A stretch of 64,000 nucleotides of DNA from Verrucomicrobiia bacterium (GCA_011525695.1 WYBX01000026.1:25622-89621), one strand, 5' to 3'. Positions 9,071 through 17,816 are shown, counted from the stretch's first letter. A program made the numbers and translations. Notes: a model not told the origin generated them from the sequence alone.

Positions 9071-9113
9071 CAACCTGTCCCTTTCGATGGTACCGAATCG
9101 ACCTGTCCCTTAC
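9071..9113. repeat. Inverted GGGACAGG repeat units downstream of ruvC
   Basis: Two reverse-orientation units, CAACCTGTCCCTTTC (9071-9085) and CGACCTGTCCCTTA (9100-9113), separated by GATGGTACCGAAT. The GGTACC core is shared with the cluster on the other side of ruvC, so ruvC sits between outward-mirrored repeat clusters about 800 bp apart. Confidence 0.75.
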
Positions 9114-9169
9114 GGATTGCGGGGGAGGAAATTCCCATGCGTCGACACTTGGGACGACACCAAAACGGC

Positions 9170-10612
9170 TCAGTTTCCAGCATCGGGCCAGGAACTGGAT
9201 GGAGCCAGCCGCAGGAGCTTGAGCTTGTAGGCCAGGGCGCGGGGGCTGATGCCCAGGATTTTCGCCGCTTCGCGCCGATTGCGGGTCACCCGTGCAAGCG
9301 TCTCACGAATCAGCCGCAACTCGACCTCGGCGATGCTGCAGCCGGGTTCCACTGCGAACAGGGCCTTCGAGACTCCACCGGAACTCGCAGCGGGCACCGG
9401 CGGCGCGAACTCCGCGCCAATCTCGCTTGCCCGAACAGTCACCACCAGCCGTTCGATGAGGCTGCGCAGCTGGCGGACATTTCCGGGCCATGGGTGACGG
9501 CCGAGCTGGGCAAGAAACTCCGCGCTGAAGACCTTTGGCCGCCGTCCATGCCGGGCGCAGAAGTGGGCATTGAACGAATTCACCAGCGCGGGAATGTCCT
9601 CGGGTCGATCGCGCAGCGGCGGAAGCGGCAGTTCGACGATGTTGAGCCGGTAGAGCAGGTCGTCGCGGAAGCGGCCTTCGTTGGCCAGCGCGGTGAGATT
9701 GCGATTGGTCGCGGCAATCACGCGTACGTCCGCCCGCAGCGGCCGGGGGCTGCCCACGGGACGAAACATCCCGTCGTCGAGCACGCGCAGGAGATCCCCC
9801 TGTCCCTTCGCGCAGAGATCCCCGATCTCATCGAGGAAGAGGGTGCCCCGGTCGGCGAGCTGAAATGCCCCCGGCCGCTCGCTAACGGCACCGGTGAAGG
9901 CGCCACGGACGTGTCCAAAGAGCTCGGATTCGATCAGGCTCTCGGTCAGTCCGGCGCAGTTGATCGCGATGAACGGATGCTCGCGCCGCCGGCTTTTTTC
10001 ATGGATTGTGCGCGCGGCGATTTCCTTTCCGGTGCCGCTCTCGCCCGTGATCAGGACGTGGACATTCGTCGGAGCTATCTCGTTGAGGATCTCGATGACA
10101 TCGCGCATCCGCCGGCTGGTACCGACAAACAGGTCCGGCTCGGCGCGGCGTTTCAGGCTCTGGCGAAGCTTGGGATCCTCCGCGACCAGCGCCTGGCGCT
10201 CGAGCGCCTTGCGGACTGCTTTCAAGAGGGCAGGCTGGGCCACCGGCTTCACGAGGTAGTCGCAGGCGCCCTGGTGAATCGCCTCCACCGCCGTGGCAAT
10301 CGTGCCGCCGCGGCCACACAGGATGAATTCGGTGTCGGGCGAAATCCGACGGATTCGGTTGAGAAAGCCGATCACATCGACGTTCCCCGCATCATAGCCT
10401 TTCACGACAAGGTTGATCGGCCCTTCGGATGCTGCCTGTTCCACCTGTGCCTCGGTCGTTGCGGGAAGCACCCGGTACCCCTCGTCCTCGAGAATCGTCG
10501 CAATCGCCCGCAAGTCCGCAGGGTCCCGATCAAGTGGAGCGATGGTGATATTGGCAGGATCCACGAGGCAGTGATGACAGATTTTGCATCGAAACGAACG
10601 CAAATCTTGCAC
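9170..10612 (-). CDS. Sigma-54-dependent transcriptional activator with degenerate receiver domain
   Basis: NtrC-type enhancer-binding protein, 480 residues. It has an N-terminal receiver-like domain (about 20-135), an AAA+ domain with Walker A GESGTGKE (about 187-194), the sigma-54 contact loop GAFTGA (about 236-241), Walker B LFLDEIGD and arginine-finger region, and a Fis-type helix-turn-helix (about 430-470). In the receiver the phospho-accepting Asp is replaced by Lys71 (NLVVKGYDAGN) and the Ser/Thr by Cys (FILCGRG), while the VKP lysine remains, so phosphorylation control is unlikely. The GTG at 10612 gives an N-terminal CKICHHC; the GTG at 10564 is an equally good start just before the receiver fold. 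It diverges from the hydrogenase-related operon and is its likely regulator (inference). Confidence 0.9.
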   Translation of the reverse strand: MQDLRSFRCKICHHCLVDPANITIAPLDRDPADLRAIATILEDEGYRVLPATTEAQVEQAASEGPINLVVKGYDAGNVDVIGFLNRIRRISPDTEFILCGRGGTIATAVEAIHQGACDYLVKPVAQPALLKAVRKALERQALVAEDPKLRQSLKRRAEPDLFVGTSRRMRDVIEILNEIAPTNVHVLITGESGTGKEIAARTIHEKSRRREHPFIAINCAGLTESLIESELFGHVRGAFTGAVSERPGAFQLADRGTLFLDEIGDLCAKGQGDLLRVLDDGMFRPVGSPRPLRADVRVIAATNRNLTALANEGRFRDDLLYRLNIVELPLPPLRDRPEDIPALVNSFNAHFCARHGRRPKVFSAEFLAQLGRHPWPGNVRQLRSLIERLVVTVRASEIGAEFAPPVPAASSGGVSKALFAVEPGCSIAEVELRLIRETLARVTRNRREAAKILGISPRALAYKLKLLRLAPSSSWPDAGN

Positions 10613-10631
10613 CTTAGCACAGCGGGGTGCA
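10608..10631. promoter_or_regulatory. Candidate activator-binding dyad TGCACC-N12-GGTGCA
   Basis: A perfect 6-bp inverted repeat, TGCACC at 10608-10613 and GGTGCA at 10626-10631, in the divergent region between the sigma-54 activator and the operon. A third half-site, TGCACC, lies at 10696-10701. This placement fits upstream activator sites of an enhancer-binding protein, but only the repeats are observed. Confidence 0.4.
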
Positions 10632-10709
10632 GGGGTATCGCTGGCTAGGAGCGAGCGAAAGTTGCATAAACATCCAAACCGTAGCCTTTAGCAATTGCAC
10701 CTCCTGAAC

Positions 10710-10725
10710 TGGCCGACGCCGTGCA
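10710..10725 (+). promoter_or_regulatory. Weak candidate sigma-54 promoter (-24/-12)
   Basis: TGGCCGACGCCGTGCA keeps GG and GC at the 12-bp spacing required by sigma-54 and matches TGGC...TGCA, but lacks the usual TT before GC. It lies 15 bp before the ATG at 10740, which would make the transcript nearly leaderless. I give it low weight. Confidence 0.22.
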
Positions 10726-10739
10726 ACATGGGCCAGAAC

Positions 10740-11126
10740 ATGTACACAACGGCTATTCTGGATGTGTTGCGCGATGTGAACCGGTTAGAGGGTGAGCGTC
10801 GTGGGTTGAAGGAGGGGAGCGCTGCCGCGCTGCAGATAGAAAAGCAGGTCGCGGTGGCCCGGACGAAGCTGCCTCACTCGCTACTCTTCCTCCACGACCG
10901 GTTCGCCGCATGCGGTAAGCCCAGCATCGTGCGTCTGGCCGGAGCGAATTGCAGCGCGTGCCATCTGAAGCTGCCCAGCGGAGAACTCGGCGCACTGCGG
11001 GTGGCTGGGCGCTACGGCGTATGCCCCAATTGCAACGCGTTTGTCTGGTCCGGTCCCGCGGCCGTTTCGGAACCGGTGACGGTCCAGCCGGCGAAGTCGA
11101 ATCCGGAGAGGAGCGTCCGCGCCTGA
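10740..11126 (+). CDS. C4-type zinc-ribbon protein, first paralogue
   Basis: A 128-residue protein. A helical N-terminal half (MYTTAILDVLRDVNRLEGER) is followed by a treble-clef-like zinc ribbon, CSACHLKLP then VCPNCNAFVW, giving two CxxC pairs about 24 residues apart. This resembles the C4 zinc-ribbon family Pfam02591, whose members have a coiled-coil N-terminus; the biochemical role is unsettled. The ATG at 10740 is chosen because the next gene's product aligns with it from its first residue (MYSAEVLSQLRSLNWLADEI). First gene of the operon; the next starts 23 bp after its stop. Confidence 0.8.
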   Translation: MYTTAILDVLRDVNRLEGERRGLKEGSAAALQIEKQVAVARTKLPHSLLFLHDRFAACGKPSIVRLAGANCSACHLKLPSGELGALRVAGRYGVCPNCNAFVWSGPAAVSEPVTVQPAKSNPERSVRA

Positions 11127-11149
11127 ACCCGACCGAGCCATTCGACGCC

Positions 11150-11518
11150 ATGTATTCGGCCGAGGTTTTGAGCCAACTGCGCTCGCTGAATTGGTTGGCG
11201 GATGAGATCCGCCGCGTGCCGCCTGGCAGCCGGGAGGAAGGGCTGCTGCAGGCCCAGGTCGAATCGGTGCGCGCCCGGCTTCCCAGTTCAATTCTCGGGC
11301 ATCATGACCGGCTGGCGCTGGCGGGAAAGCTCAGCACCGTCGAAGTGCAGGACGGTTCATGCGGTGGCTGTCACAAGAGACTCACTCCCGAACTGCTCGC
11401 GGATCTGGCCACGCCCGGGCGGTTCGGGGTCTGCCCCAGCTGCGGGCTTTTCCTTTGGTCGGCCGAGGCGCATGCTGCGGATGTTCAGCCGCCGTCCAAC
11501 CTCTCCGGTCAACCATGA
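11150..11518 (+). CDS. C4-type zinc-ribbon protein, second paralogue
   Basis: A 122-residue tandem paralogue of the preceding gene with the same plan: helical N-terminus, then CGGCHKRLTPELL and VCPSCGLFLWS carrying the four cysteines. Shared features include ARLPSSILGHHDRLALAGK against ARTKLPHSLLFLHDRFAACGK. It is followed by a 97-bp gap before the first membrane-subunit gene. Its position suggests a regulatory or assembly role for the complex, perhaps as a metal or redox sensor; this is inference. Confidence 0.8.
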   Translation: MYSAEVLSQLRSLNWLADEIRRVPPGSREEGLLQAQVESVRARLPSSILGHHDRLALAGKLSTVEVQDGSCGGCHKRLTPELLADLATPGRFGVCPSCGLFLWSAEAHAADVQPPSNLSGQP

Positions 11519-11615
11519 TCATCGCGTCCCGGATTCAAGTTGTGCCCGGTGGAGACTGGCGGAGGTCCGCGGGTGGCCCAACGACCGCCACCGGGAGCGG
11601 GTTCGAGCAACCGCG

Positions 11616-13589
11616 ATGGGGGTTCCAGTCTCTCCAGTGATAACGGCCGGCACATTGCTTTTCATTGCCGGGGCCGGACTGTTGCTGGCCATGGTGAGCG
11701 GACGGGCGGCACCGCGGCTTTGGCTGATGGGAATAGCGGTGGGAACCGGCGCGGCGCTGGCGGCCGCTGTCGGCGTGCTGGCTGGCTGGGCCGACTGGGA
11801 CTGGCGCAGCGGTTTCGAGATCGGGGGTGAGCAGCTGCATTTCCGACTCGATGCGATCAGCGCGCTGTTCCTCGCGTTGCTCGGCGTGGTGGGAGGGCTG
11901 GGAGCGGTTTACGCGCAGGAGTACTGGGCCGAAGAGCGCCATCCACGATCGGCTCGTGCGGGACGGCTCGGCTGGGCAGTGCTGGTGGCGGCAATCGGCC
12001 TGGTGCTGGTTTCAGCGAACGGGCTCCACTTCCTCATCGCCTGGGAGGCGTTTACGGTCGCGAGTTATTTTCTGATTACGCTGGATCGCCAGCGGCGCGA
12101 CGTGCGGGCAGCGGGCTGGCTGTATCTCGGGGCGTCACATGTCGCCACGCTCTGCCTGTTCGCCTTCTTTGCGATTCTTGCGGTGCGCACCGGAAGTTGG
12201 GAACTGGGATCGATGCAGGAGCAGGAGGAACTGGCGCCGCTGTTTTGGCTCGCGCTGGCGGCCTTCGGACTCAAGGCGGGGATGTTTCCGTTGCACATCT
12301 GGCTGCCGTCCGCGCACGCGAACGCGCCGAGCCACGTTTCGGCCATGCTGTCGGGGGTGAGCATCAAGCTCGGCATCTATGGGCTGGTGCGGTTCAGTGG
12401 GTGGCTGCCGGTGCCGGCGGCGGCCGGCTGGGTGATTGCGTTGCTGGGTGTGATCAGTGCGGTGCTGGGGGTTGCGTTTGCGCTCGGCCAGCACGATCTG
12501 AAACGGCTGCTGGCGTATCACAGCGTCGAGAACATCGGGATCATCCTGATCGGAATTGGATTCGCGCTGCTGGCGGTGGCGCAGGGGCAGGCGGCGTGGG
12601 GTCGGATCGCCCTGGCCGGCGGGTTGCTGCACGTCTGGAACCACGGGCTGTTCAAATCGCTCCTCTTCCTCGGCGCCGGCTCGGTGGTGCATGCGGCCGG
12701 CACGCGCGAGATGAGCCGGCTCGGGGGGCTGTGGACCAGGATGCCCTGGACGGCGGGGCTGTTCGCGCTGGGGGCGGCGGCCATCTCCGGGCTTCCGCCG
12801 CTGAACGGGTTTGTCAGCGAATGGCTCGTTTACCTTGGGCTGTTCGACGCGGTGGAGTCCCGGGGCACCGCGGCGCTGGCGGCGGCCTTTGCGGCCGTGA
12901 TGCTGGCGGCCACGGGTGCGCTGGCACTGGCCTGTTTCATCAAGGTCTGCGGGGTGGTGTTCCTGGGGACGCCCCGGAGCGCGGGTGCGGTGCGCGCGCT
13001 GGAGGCCGGCCAACGGATGCGCGTGCCCATGATCGTGCTGGCACTCGGGTGTGTCGCGATCGGGCTGGCGCCGGTGCTGGTCTGGCCGGCGTTGGCGCGG
13101 GCGGCGGCGGCCTGGAACCCGGCCTGGGGCAGCCTGGGCATGCCGCCGGCGTTGGGGGCGCTCGGGCGGATCCATGCCGCCGTGGCGATCCTGGCCGCGG
13201 TGGCGGCGGCCTGGCTGTGGGCGCGCACGCGCCGGGCCGGGTTGCGGCGGGGGTTGACGTGGGATTGCGGATACGCCGGGCCGACGGCGCGGATGCAGTA
13301 CACGGCCGGGTCGTTCGCCGGCACCCTCACCGAATGGTTTGCCTGGATCCTGCGTCCGCAGCGGCACGAACTCCGGGCCGTCGCGACGTTTCCGGAGCGG
13401 GCCGGGTTCGAGGAGCATACGCCGGAAGTGGTGTTGGAACACGTGATCCAGCCGGCGGGCGGGGTGGTGCTGCAGGTCGCGAACACCGCGCGTCGGATCC
13501 ACCATGGCCGGGTGCAGGCCTATCTGCTCTATCTCGTGGCGGGCGTCGTCGGGCTCGGACTCCTGGTATTGCTGGGAGCCCGGCCATGA
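11616..13589 (+). CDS. HyfB-like proton-conducting membrane subunit, copy 1
   Basis: Antiporter-like subunit of the NuoL/M/N-Mrp superfamily, 657 residues and about 14-16 membrane helices. It would take part in ion movement in a complex-I-related machine. The conserved charged residues are visible: Glu in FLIAWEAFTVASYF, Lys in FGLKAGMFPLHIWLPSAHAN, Lys in GVSIKLGIYGL, and the GFVSEWLVY element. The C-terminal extension (LTWDCGYAGPTARMQYTA) is typical of HyfB/HycC. The ATG at 11616 precedes a membrane segment. It is closely similar along its length to the HyfB-like protein at 14328, so the pair is a tandem duplication. Confidence 0.9.
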   Translation: MGVPVSPVITAGTLLFIAGAGLLLAMVSGRAAPRLWLMGIAVGTGAALAAAVGVLAGWADWDWRSGFEIGGEQLHFRLDAISALFLALLGVVGGLGAVYAQEYWAEERHPRSARAGRLGWAVLVAAIGLVLVSANGLHFLIAWEAFTVASYFLITLDRQRRDVRAAGWLYLGASHVATLCLFAFFAILAVRTGSWELGSMQEQEELAPLFWLALAAFGLKAGMFPLHIWLPSAHANAPSHVSAMLSGVSIKLGIYGLVRFSGWLPVPAAAGWVIALLGVISAVLGVAFALGQHDLKRLLAYHSVENIGIILIGIGFALLAVAQGQAAWGRIALAGGLLHVWNHGLFKSLLFLGAGSVVHAAGTREMSRLGGLWTRMPWTAGLFALGAAAISGLPPLNGFVSEWLVYLGLFDAVESRGTAALAAAFAAVMLAATGALALACFIKVCGVVFLGTPRSAGAVRALEAGQRMRVPMIVLALGCVAIGLAPVLVWPALARAAAAWNPAWGSLGMPPALGALGRIHAAVAILAAVAAAWLWARTRRAGLRRGLTWDCGYAGPTARMQYTAGSFAGTLTEWFAWILRPQRHELRAVATFPERAGFEEHTPEVVLEHVIQPAGGVVLQVANTARRIHHGRVQAYLLYLVAGVVGLGLLVLLGARP

Positions 13590-13623
13590 ATCCGCGCGGG
13601 CTCATGTATTTCCTGAAACGACC

Positions 13624-14331
13624 ATGTACCTGAACCTCATCCAGATTGCCGAATCCTTCGGTGTTTCAGAAACGGTGGTGGAGGATTGGATGCGCAACGA
13701 GGGGCTGCCCCACACGCCGGATCGGGGCCGGCTGCTGTTCGACCGGGCGCAGGTGGCCGAGTGGGCGGCGACGCGCGGGCTCGCCGCCAAGGCCGGGTTT
13801 CTCGCCCCGGAAGCGCCGGCCTTTTCCACCGGCTGGAGGATTGAACCGCTGCTGCGGGCCGGCGGCATCTGGCGCGACGTGCCGGCGGCGGGCGTAATCG
13901 GCGTGTTCCAGCAGATCGTCACGCGGCTGCCGGGGGCCACACCGGCGATCCGGCAGCTGCTGGCGCAGCGGTTGCCGGCGGGCAACAGCGTATCGTTCGC
14001 GCCCATCGGCGGGGGCTTCGCGATGCCGCATCTCAGCACCCGCGTCTCGCTGGGACGTGATTCCGGCACGATTGCGCTCCTGCTGCTCCGCGATCCGCTG
14101 GTGGTGAAGGAACCGGTGCCGGATGAACTTCCGATCACGCGGCTGTTCTTCTTCGTGGCGCCGTCGCCCCGGGCACATCTCGATTTGCTGGGGCGGCTTT
14201 GCCGGCTGCTGGCCCGCGGTCCGCTGCGGGAGCTGGTCCTGCAGGCCGCGCCGGACGAGGAGATCCTCCGAGCCGTGGATTCGGCGGACCGATCGGGACG
14301 GGGTGAAGGGGAAGGGAAGGTGGTAACGTGA
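13624..14331 (+). CDS. Excisionase-type HTH fused to PTS EIIA domain, copy 1
   Basis: A 235-residue fusion. Residues 1-50 form an excisionase/MerR-like winged helix (YLNLIQIAESFGVSETVVED, then GRLLFDRAQVAEWAA). Residues about 75-225 form a mannitol/fructose-class EIIA domain with the phosphorylatable His136 in GFAMPHLSTRV. No other PTS gene is nearby. EIIA-Ntr-type proteins are known regulators, for example of ion transport, so this is probably a signalling subunit for the surrounding membrane complex. It starts 34 bp after hyfB copy 1, and its TGA overlaps the GTG of hyfB copy 2. Confidence 0.85.
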   Translation: MYLNLIQIAESFGVSETVVEDWMRNEGLPHTPDRGRLLFDRAQVAEWAATRGLAAKAGFLAPEAPAFSTGWRIEPLLRAGGIWRDVPAAGVIGVFQQIVTRLPGATPAIRQLLAQRLPAGNSVSFAPIGGGFAMPHLSTRVSLGRDSGTIALLLLRDPLVVKEPVPDELPITRLFFFVAPSPRAHLDLLGRLCRLLARGPLRELVLQAAPDEEILRAVDSADRSGRGEGEGKVVT

Positions 14332-16277
14332 GCGTCGGGGCGATGCTGCTGGTGGCGCTGGTCGCATGCGTCGCGGCGATTGTGCCGGGGCCGCGTTGGC
14401 CGCGGATATGGCTGGCCTGCATGGTGGTCGGAACGGGTTCGATTCTCGCCGCGGCGGTGGCCGTGTTTGCGGGTGCGCCGGACTGGGAGTGGTGGAGCGC
14501 AGTGCGGGTGGGCGGCGAGCGGCTGCACCTCCGGCTCGATGGACTGAGCGCCTGGTTCATGGCGCTCCTCGGGCTGGTCGGTGGGCTCGGTGCCATCTAT
14601 GCGCGCGGATACTGGCCGGACGACGCCCATGCCGACTCGGCCGCCCGGGGGCGGCTCTGGTGGGGTGTGATGATCCTGAGCATGGGTTTCGTGCTGCTGT
14701 CGTCGAACGGGCTCCATTTTCTCATCGCCTGGGAGCTTTTCGCGCTCAGCGGATTCTTTCTGATCACGCTCGATCGCCAGCGGCGCGAGATTCGCGCCGC
14801 GGGCTGGCTTTATCTTGCGGCCTCGCACGCCGGCACGCTGTGCCTCTTCGCATTCTTTGCCGCGCTGGCCGGCCGCACCGGCAGCTGGGAACTCGGCCCG
14901 ATGCGCGCGCATCCGGAGCTGGGCCCGCTGTTCTGGCTGGCCTTCGCCGGATTTGCGGTGAAGGCGGGATTGTTCCCGCTGCACATCTGGCTGCCGTCGG
15001 CGCACGCAAATGCGCCCAGCCATGTATCGGCGCTGATGTCAGGCGTGGCGATCAAAATGGGAGTCTATGGGCTGATCCGGTTCAGTGGCTGGCTGCCGAC
15101 GCCGGCGGCCGTGGGCTGGACGATAACGGGGATAGGCGCCGCGACCGCGCTGCTCGGGATTGCCCTGGCGTTGGCCCAGAATGACCTGAAGCGGCTGTTG
15201 GCCTATTGCTCGGTCGAGAATGTCGGCATCATCGCCGTGGGCCTGGGTGGGGGGCTGCTGGGTGCAGCCGACGGCGATGCCGGCTGGGGCCGGCTGCTGC
15301 TGGCGGGGGCGCTGTTGCACGTTTGGAACCATGGGTTGTTCAAGGCGCTCCTCTTCTTCGCCGCGGGATCGGTGCTGCATGCGACGGGCACCCGCGAAAT
15401 GAGCCGGCTGGGCGGGCTGTGGCGGTCGATGCCATGGACGGCGGTGCTCTTCACGATCGGGGCGATGGCGGTTTCCGGGCTGCCGCCGCTCAACGGCTTC
15501 GTCAGCGAGTGGATGATCTACCTGGGCCTGTTCGACGTCGTGGCGGGCCGGAGCCCGGCGGCATGGGCGGCAATGCCGGCGGTGCTCATGCTGGCGCTGG
15601 CCGGTGCACTGGCGCTGGCCGCGTTCGTGAAGGCCGGCGCCGTGGTGTTCCTGGGTGCGCCGCGGACGCGGGTGGCGGCGGAGGCGCACGAATGCGGCGG
15701 ATCGATGCGGGGGGCGATGGTGGTGCTGGCCGCCGGCTGCCTTGCGATCGGCCTGGCTCCGGCGGTGTTCTGGCCGGCGGCTGGCCGGGCGGTGGCAGCC
15801 TGGAATCCCCCCTGGGCCGCCGGAGCCCCGCCGGCACCGCTGCCGACTCTGGGGCTGGCCAATGCAGTGCTGGTGACGCTGGCGCTGGCCGCCGGCGCCG
15901 GGCTGTGGGCCAGCGCCCGGGCCCGTGGGCTGAGGCGATCGCTGACATGGGATTGCGGATACGCAAGTCCCGCAGCCCGGATGCAGTACACTGGCGGCGC
16001 GATGGCGGCGATTGCGGTGGGCTGGTTCGGGTGGATTTTTGGGGCGGAGCGCCGCCAGCGCCGTCCGAGGGGGCCTTTCCCGGCCGGCGCGCACCGGATC
16101 GAGCGGATGCCGGAGGCGGTGCTCGAAAGGCTGATTGGGCCGGTGGCGGGCGCGGTGATGCAGGTGGCGGGGGCGGCCCGGCAGCTGCAGCACGGCCGGC
16201 TGCAGTATTACCTCGTTTACCTGGCCGGCGGACTGACGGCCCTGGGGACCCTGGTTTTGGTGGGGGAAATGAAATGA
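14328..16277 (+). CDS. HyfB-like proton-conducting membrane subunit, copy 2
   Basis: Second HyfB/NuoL-type antiporter-like subunit, 649 residues. The same key residues are kept: Glu in LIAWELFALSGFFL, Lys in VKAGLFPLHIWLPSAHAN, Lys in GVAIKMGVYGLIRF, and GFVSEWMIYLGLFD. Long stretches match copy 1, for example RAAGWLYL, CLFAFFA and GTREMSRLGGLW. The GTG at 14328 overlaps the stop of the EIIA fusion gene (GTGA); its own end overlaps hyfC (ATGA). Two HyfB-type subunits plus HyfF give three antiporter-like channels, the same number as NuoL/M/N. Confidence 0.9.
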   Translation: MSVGAMLLVALVACVAAIVPGPRWPRIWLACMVVGTGSILAAAVAVFAGAPDWEWWSAVRVGGERLHLRLDGLSAWFMALLGLVGGLGAIYARGYWPDDAHADSAARGRLWWGVMILSMGFVLLSSNGLHFLIAWELFALSGFFLITLDRQRREIRAAGWLYLAASHAGTLCLFAFFAALAGRTGSWELGPMRAHPELGPLFWLAFAGFAVKAGLFPLHIWLPSAHANAPSHVSALMSGVAIKMGVYGLIRFSGWLPTPAAVGWTITGIGAATALLGIALALAQNDLKRLLAYCSVENVGIIAVGLGGGLLGAADGDAGWGRLLLAGALLHVWNHGLFKALLFFAAGSVLHATGTREMSRLGGLWRSMPWTAVLFTIGAMAVSGLPPLNGFVSEWMIYLGLFDVVAGRSPAAWAAMPAVLMLALAGALALAAFVKAGAVVFLGAPRTRVAAEAHECGGSMRGAMVVLAAGCLAIGLAPAVFWPAAGRAVAAWNPPWAAGAPPAPLPTLGLANAVLVTLALAAGAGLWASARARGLRRSLTWDCGYASPAARMQYTGGAMAAIAVGWFGWIFGAERRQRRPRGPFPAGAHRIERMPEAVLERLIGPVAGAVMQVAGAARQLQHGRLQYYLVYLAGGLTALGTLVLVGEMK

Positions 16278-17182
16278 GCACGCTCCTCGACATCCTGTTG
16301 CGGCTGACCCTGTGGATCCTGCTGGCGCCGCTGCTGCCGGGCATCATCAACCAGGTGAAAGCCTGGGTGGCGGGGCGGCGCGGCCCCCCGGTGCTGCAGC
16401 TCTATTACGACCTTTCGAGGCTGTGGCGGAAGAGCGTGGTGATGAGCACGCTCGCCTCCCCCGGTTTTGTGGCCGGGCCGGCCGTCGCCTGGGTGGCGCT
16501 GGTGGGTGCGGCCATCCTGCTGCCGATCGGGCCGTTTGGCGGCGGGCTGAGCTTCAAGGGCGATGTCATCCTCCTCGTGTACCTCCTGGCCGTCGCCCGG
16601 TTCTGCACCACGTGGGCGGCAATGGAAACCGGCTCCGCTTTCGAAGGCATGGGTGCCGCCCGCGAGGTGAGTTATGCCGTGCTGACGGAAGCGGCGCTGA
16701 TCACGGCAATCCTGGCCCTGAGCGTCGAGTCCGGCAGCGTGGCACTCGACCGCATGCTTGCGCTTTCAGCGGGAACCGGCGCGGTGCTGCTGGCGGCCGG
16801 GCTTTTCGCGGTCCTGCTCGCGGAAAATTGCCGGGTGCCGTTCGACGACCCCAACACCCACCTGGAGCTGACGATGATTCACGAGGTCATGGTGCTCGAT
16901 CACAGTGGACCGCCGCTGGCGGTCATCCTCCATGGCGCGGCGCTGAAGCTGCTGCTGTTCGCCGTGCTCCTCAGCGAAGCGGTGCTGCCGATGGGCCGGA
17001 TGTCGCCGCTGGCGGCGACCGCAGCGCTGGTTGGCGCCGTGGGGGCGGTGACGATCGGCGTCGGGCTGGTCGAGTCGCTCCTTGCGCGCTTTGCGTTCCG
17101 GCGGGTGCCGCTGCTCCTCACAATCGCCTTCCTGCTGTGTCTGTTTGCGCTCCTGCTGGCGTGGAAAGGCGGCCCCGCATGA
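16274..17182 (+). CDS. hyfC: HyfC/NuoH-like membrane subunit
   Basis: A 302-residue polytopic protein of the complex-I subunit-1 family (NuoH, HycD, HyfC, EchB). This subunit anchors the hydrophilic arm to the membrane. Family elements: GIINQVKAWVAGRRGPPVLQ near the N-terminus, METGSAFEGMGAAREVSYA, and the acidic loop NCRVPFDDPNTHLELTMIHE, which carries charged residues like those at the quinone/coupling site of NuoH. The start is an ATGA overlap with hyfB copy 2; the end is an ATGA overlap with hyfE. Confidence 0.92.
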   Translation: MSTLLDILLRLTLWILLAPLLPGIINQVKAWVAGRRGPPVLQLYYDLSRLWRKSVVMSTLASPGFVAGPAVAWVALVGAAILLPIGPFGGGLSFKGDVILLVYLLAVARFCTTWAAMETGSAFEGMGAAREVSYAVLTEAALITAILALSVESGSVALDRMLALSAGTGAVLLAAGLFAVLLAENCRVPFDDPNTHLELTMIHEVMVLDHSGPPLAVILHGAALKLLLFAVLLSEAVLPMGRMSPLAATAALVGAVGAVTIGVGLVESLLARFAFRRVPLLLTIAFLLCLFALLLAWKGGPA

Positions 17183-17816
17183 ATTCGACCTTGAACCTGC
17201 TGATCGGCCTAGCCATGGGCTTGAACCTGCTGGCGCTCGGCAGCAGCCGGCTGCCTTCGGTGATTCGCGCCATGGCGGTGCAGGGCGTGGTCCTGGGCAT
17301 GCTGCCGGTCGTGATCACGCGTGAGTTCCACTGGCCCGTGGCCCTCGTCGCCCTGGTGACGATGGGAGTGAAGGGGTTTGGCATCCCGGCGCTGCTCCGC
17401 CGCGCGATGCGGGCGGCCAACATCGAGCGGGAAATCGAGCCGTTCATCGGGTTCGTGCCCTCGCTGCTGCTGGGCGCGATTGGGACCATTGCGGCCGTGG
17501 CGGTGGCCCAAAGGTTGCCGCTGCTGCCCGAGCATGCCGGCACGCTCCTGGTGCCGGGCGCCCTCGCGACCATCTTCACCGGGTTCGTGCTGCTGGTCGG
17601 CCGGGTGAAGGCGATTTCACAGGTCTGCGGCTACCTGATCATGGAGAACGGCATCTATCTCTTCGGAATGCTCCTCCTCCACTCGACGCCGCTGCTGGTC
17701 GAGTCGGGCATCCTGCTGGACCTCACGGTCGGCGTGTTCGTCATCGGCATCATCGTGGATCGCATCCAGCGCGCCTTCGACTCGCTCGACACGCGCAAGC
17801 TCACCGTCCTTCGCGA

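Noticed and set aside
9170..10612. A zinc-binding N-terminal CKICHHC motif in the sigma-54 activator
   Set aside because: It exists only if the GTG at 10612 is the start. The GTG at 10564 gives a normal receiver start, so the motif may be untranslated.
9137..10648. A 503-codon plus-strand frame opposite the sigma-54 activator
   Set aside because: The minus strand carries complete AAA+ and Fis motifs; the plus frame shows none.
10642..10668. A sigma-54 promoter using TGGC at 10642 and TTGC at 10662
   Set aside because: The spacing between the two elements is several bases too long for sigma-54.
12135..13505. A 456-codon minus-strand frame opposite hyfB copy 1
   Set aside because: Composition is Arg/Pro/Gln/His-rich, typical of antisense to a membrane protein; no motif.
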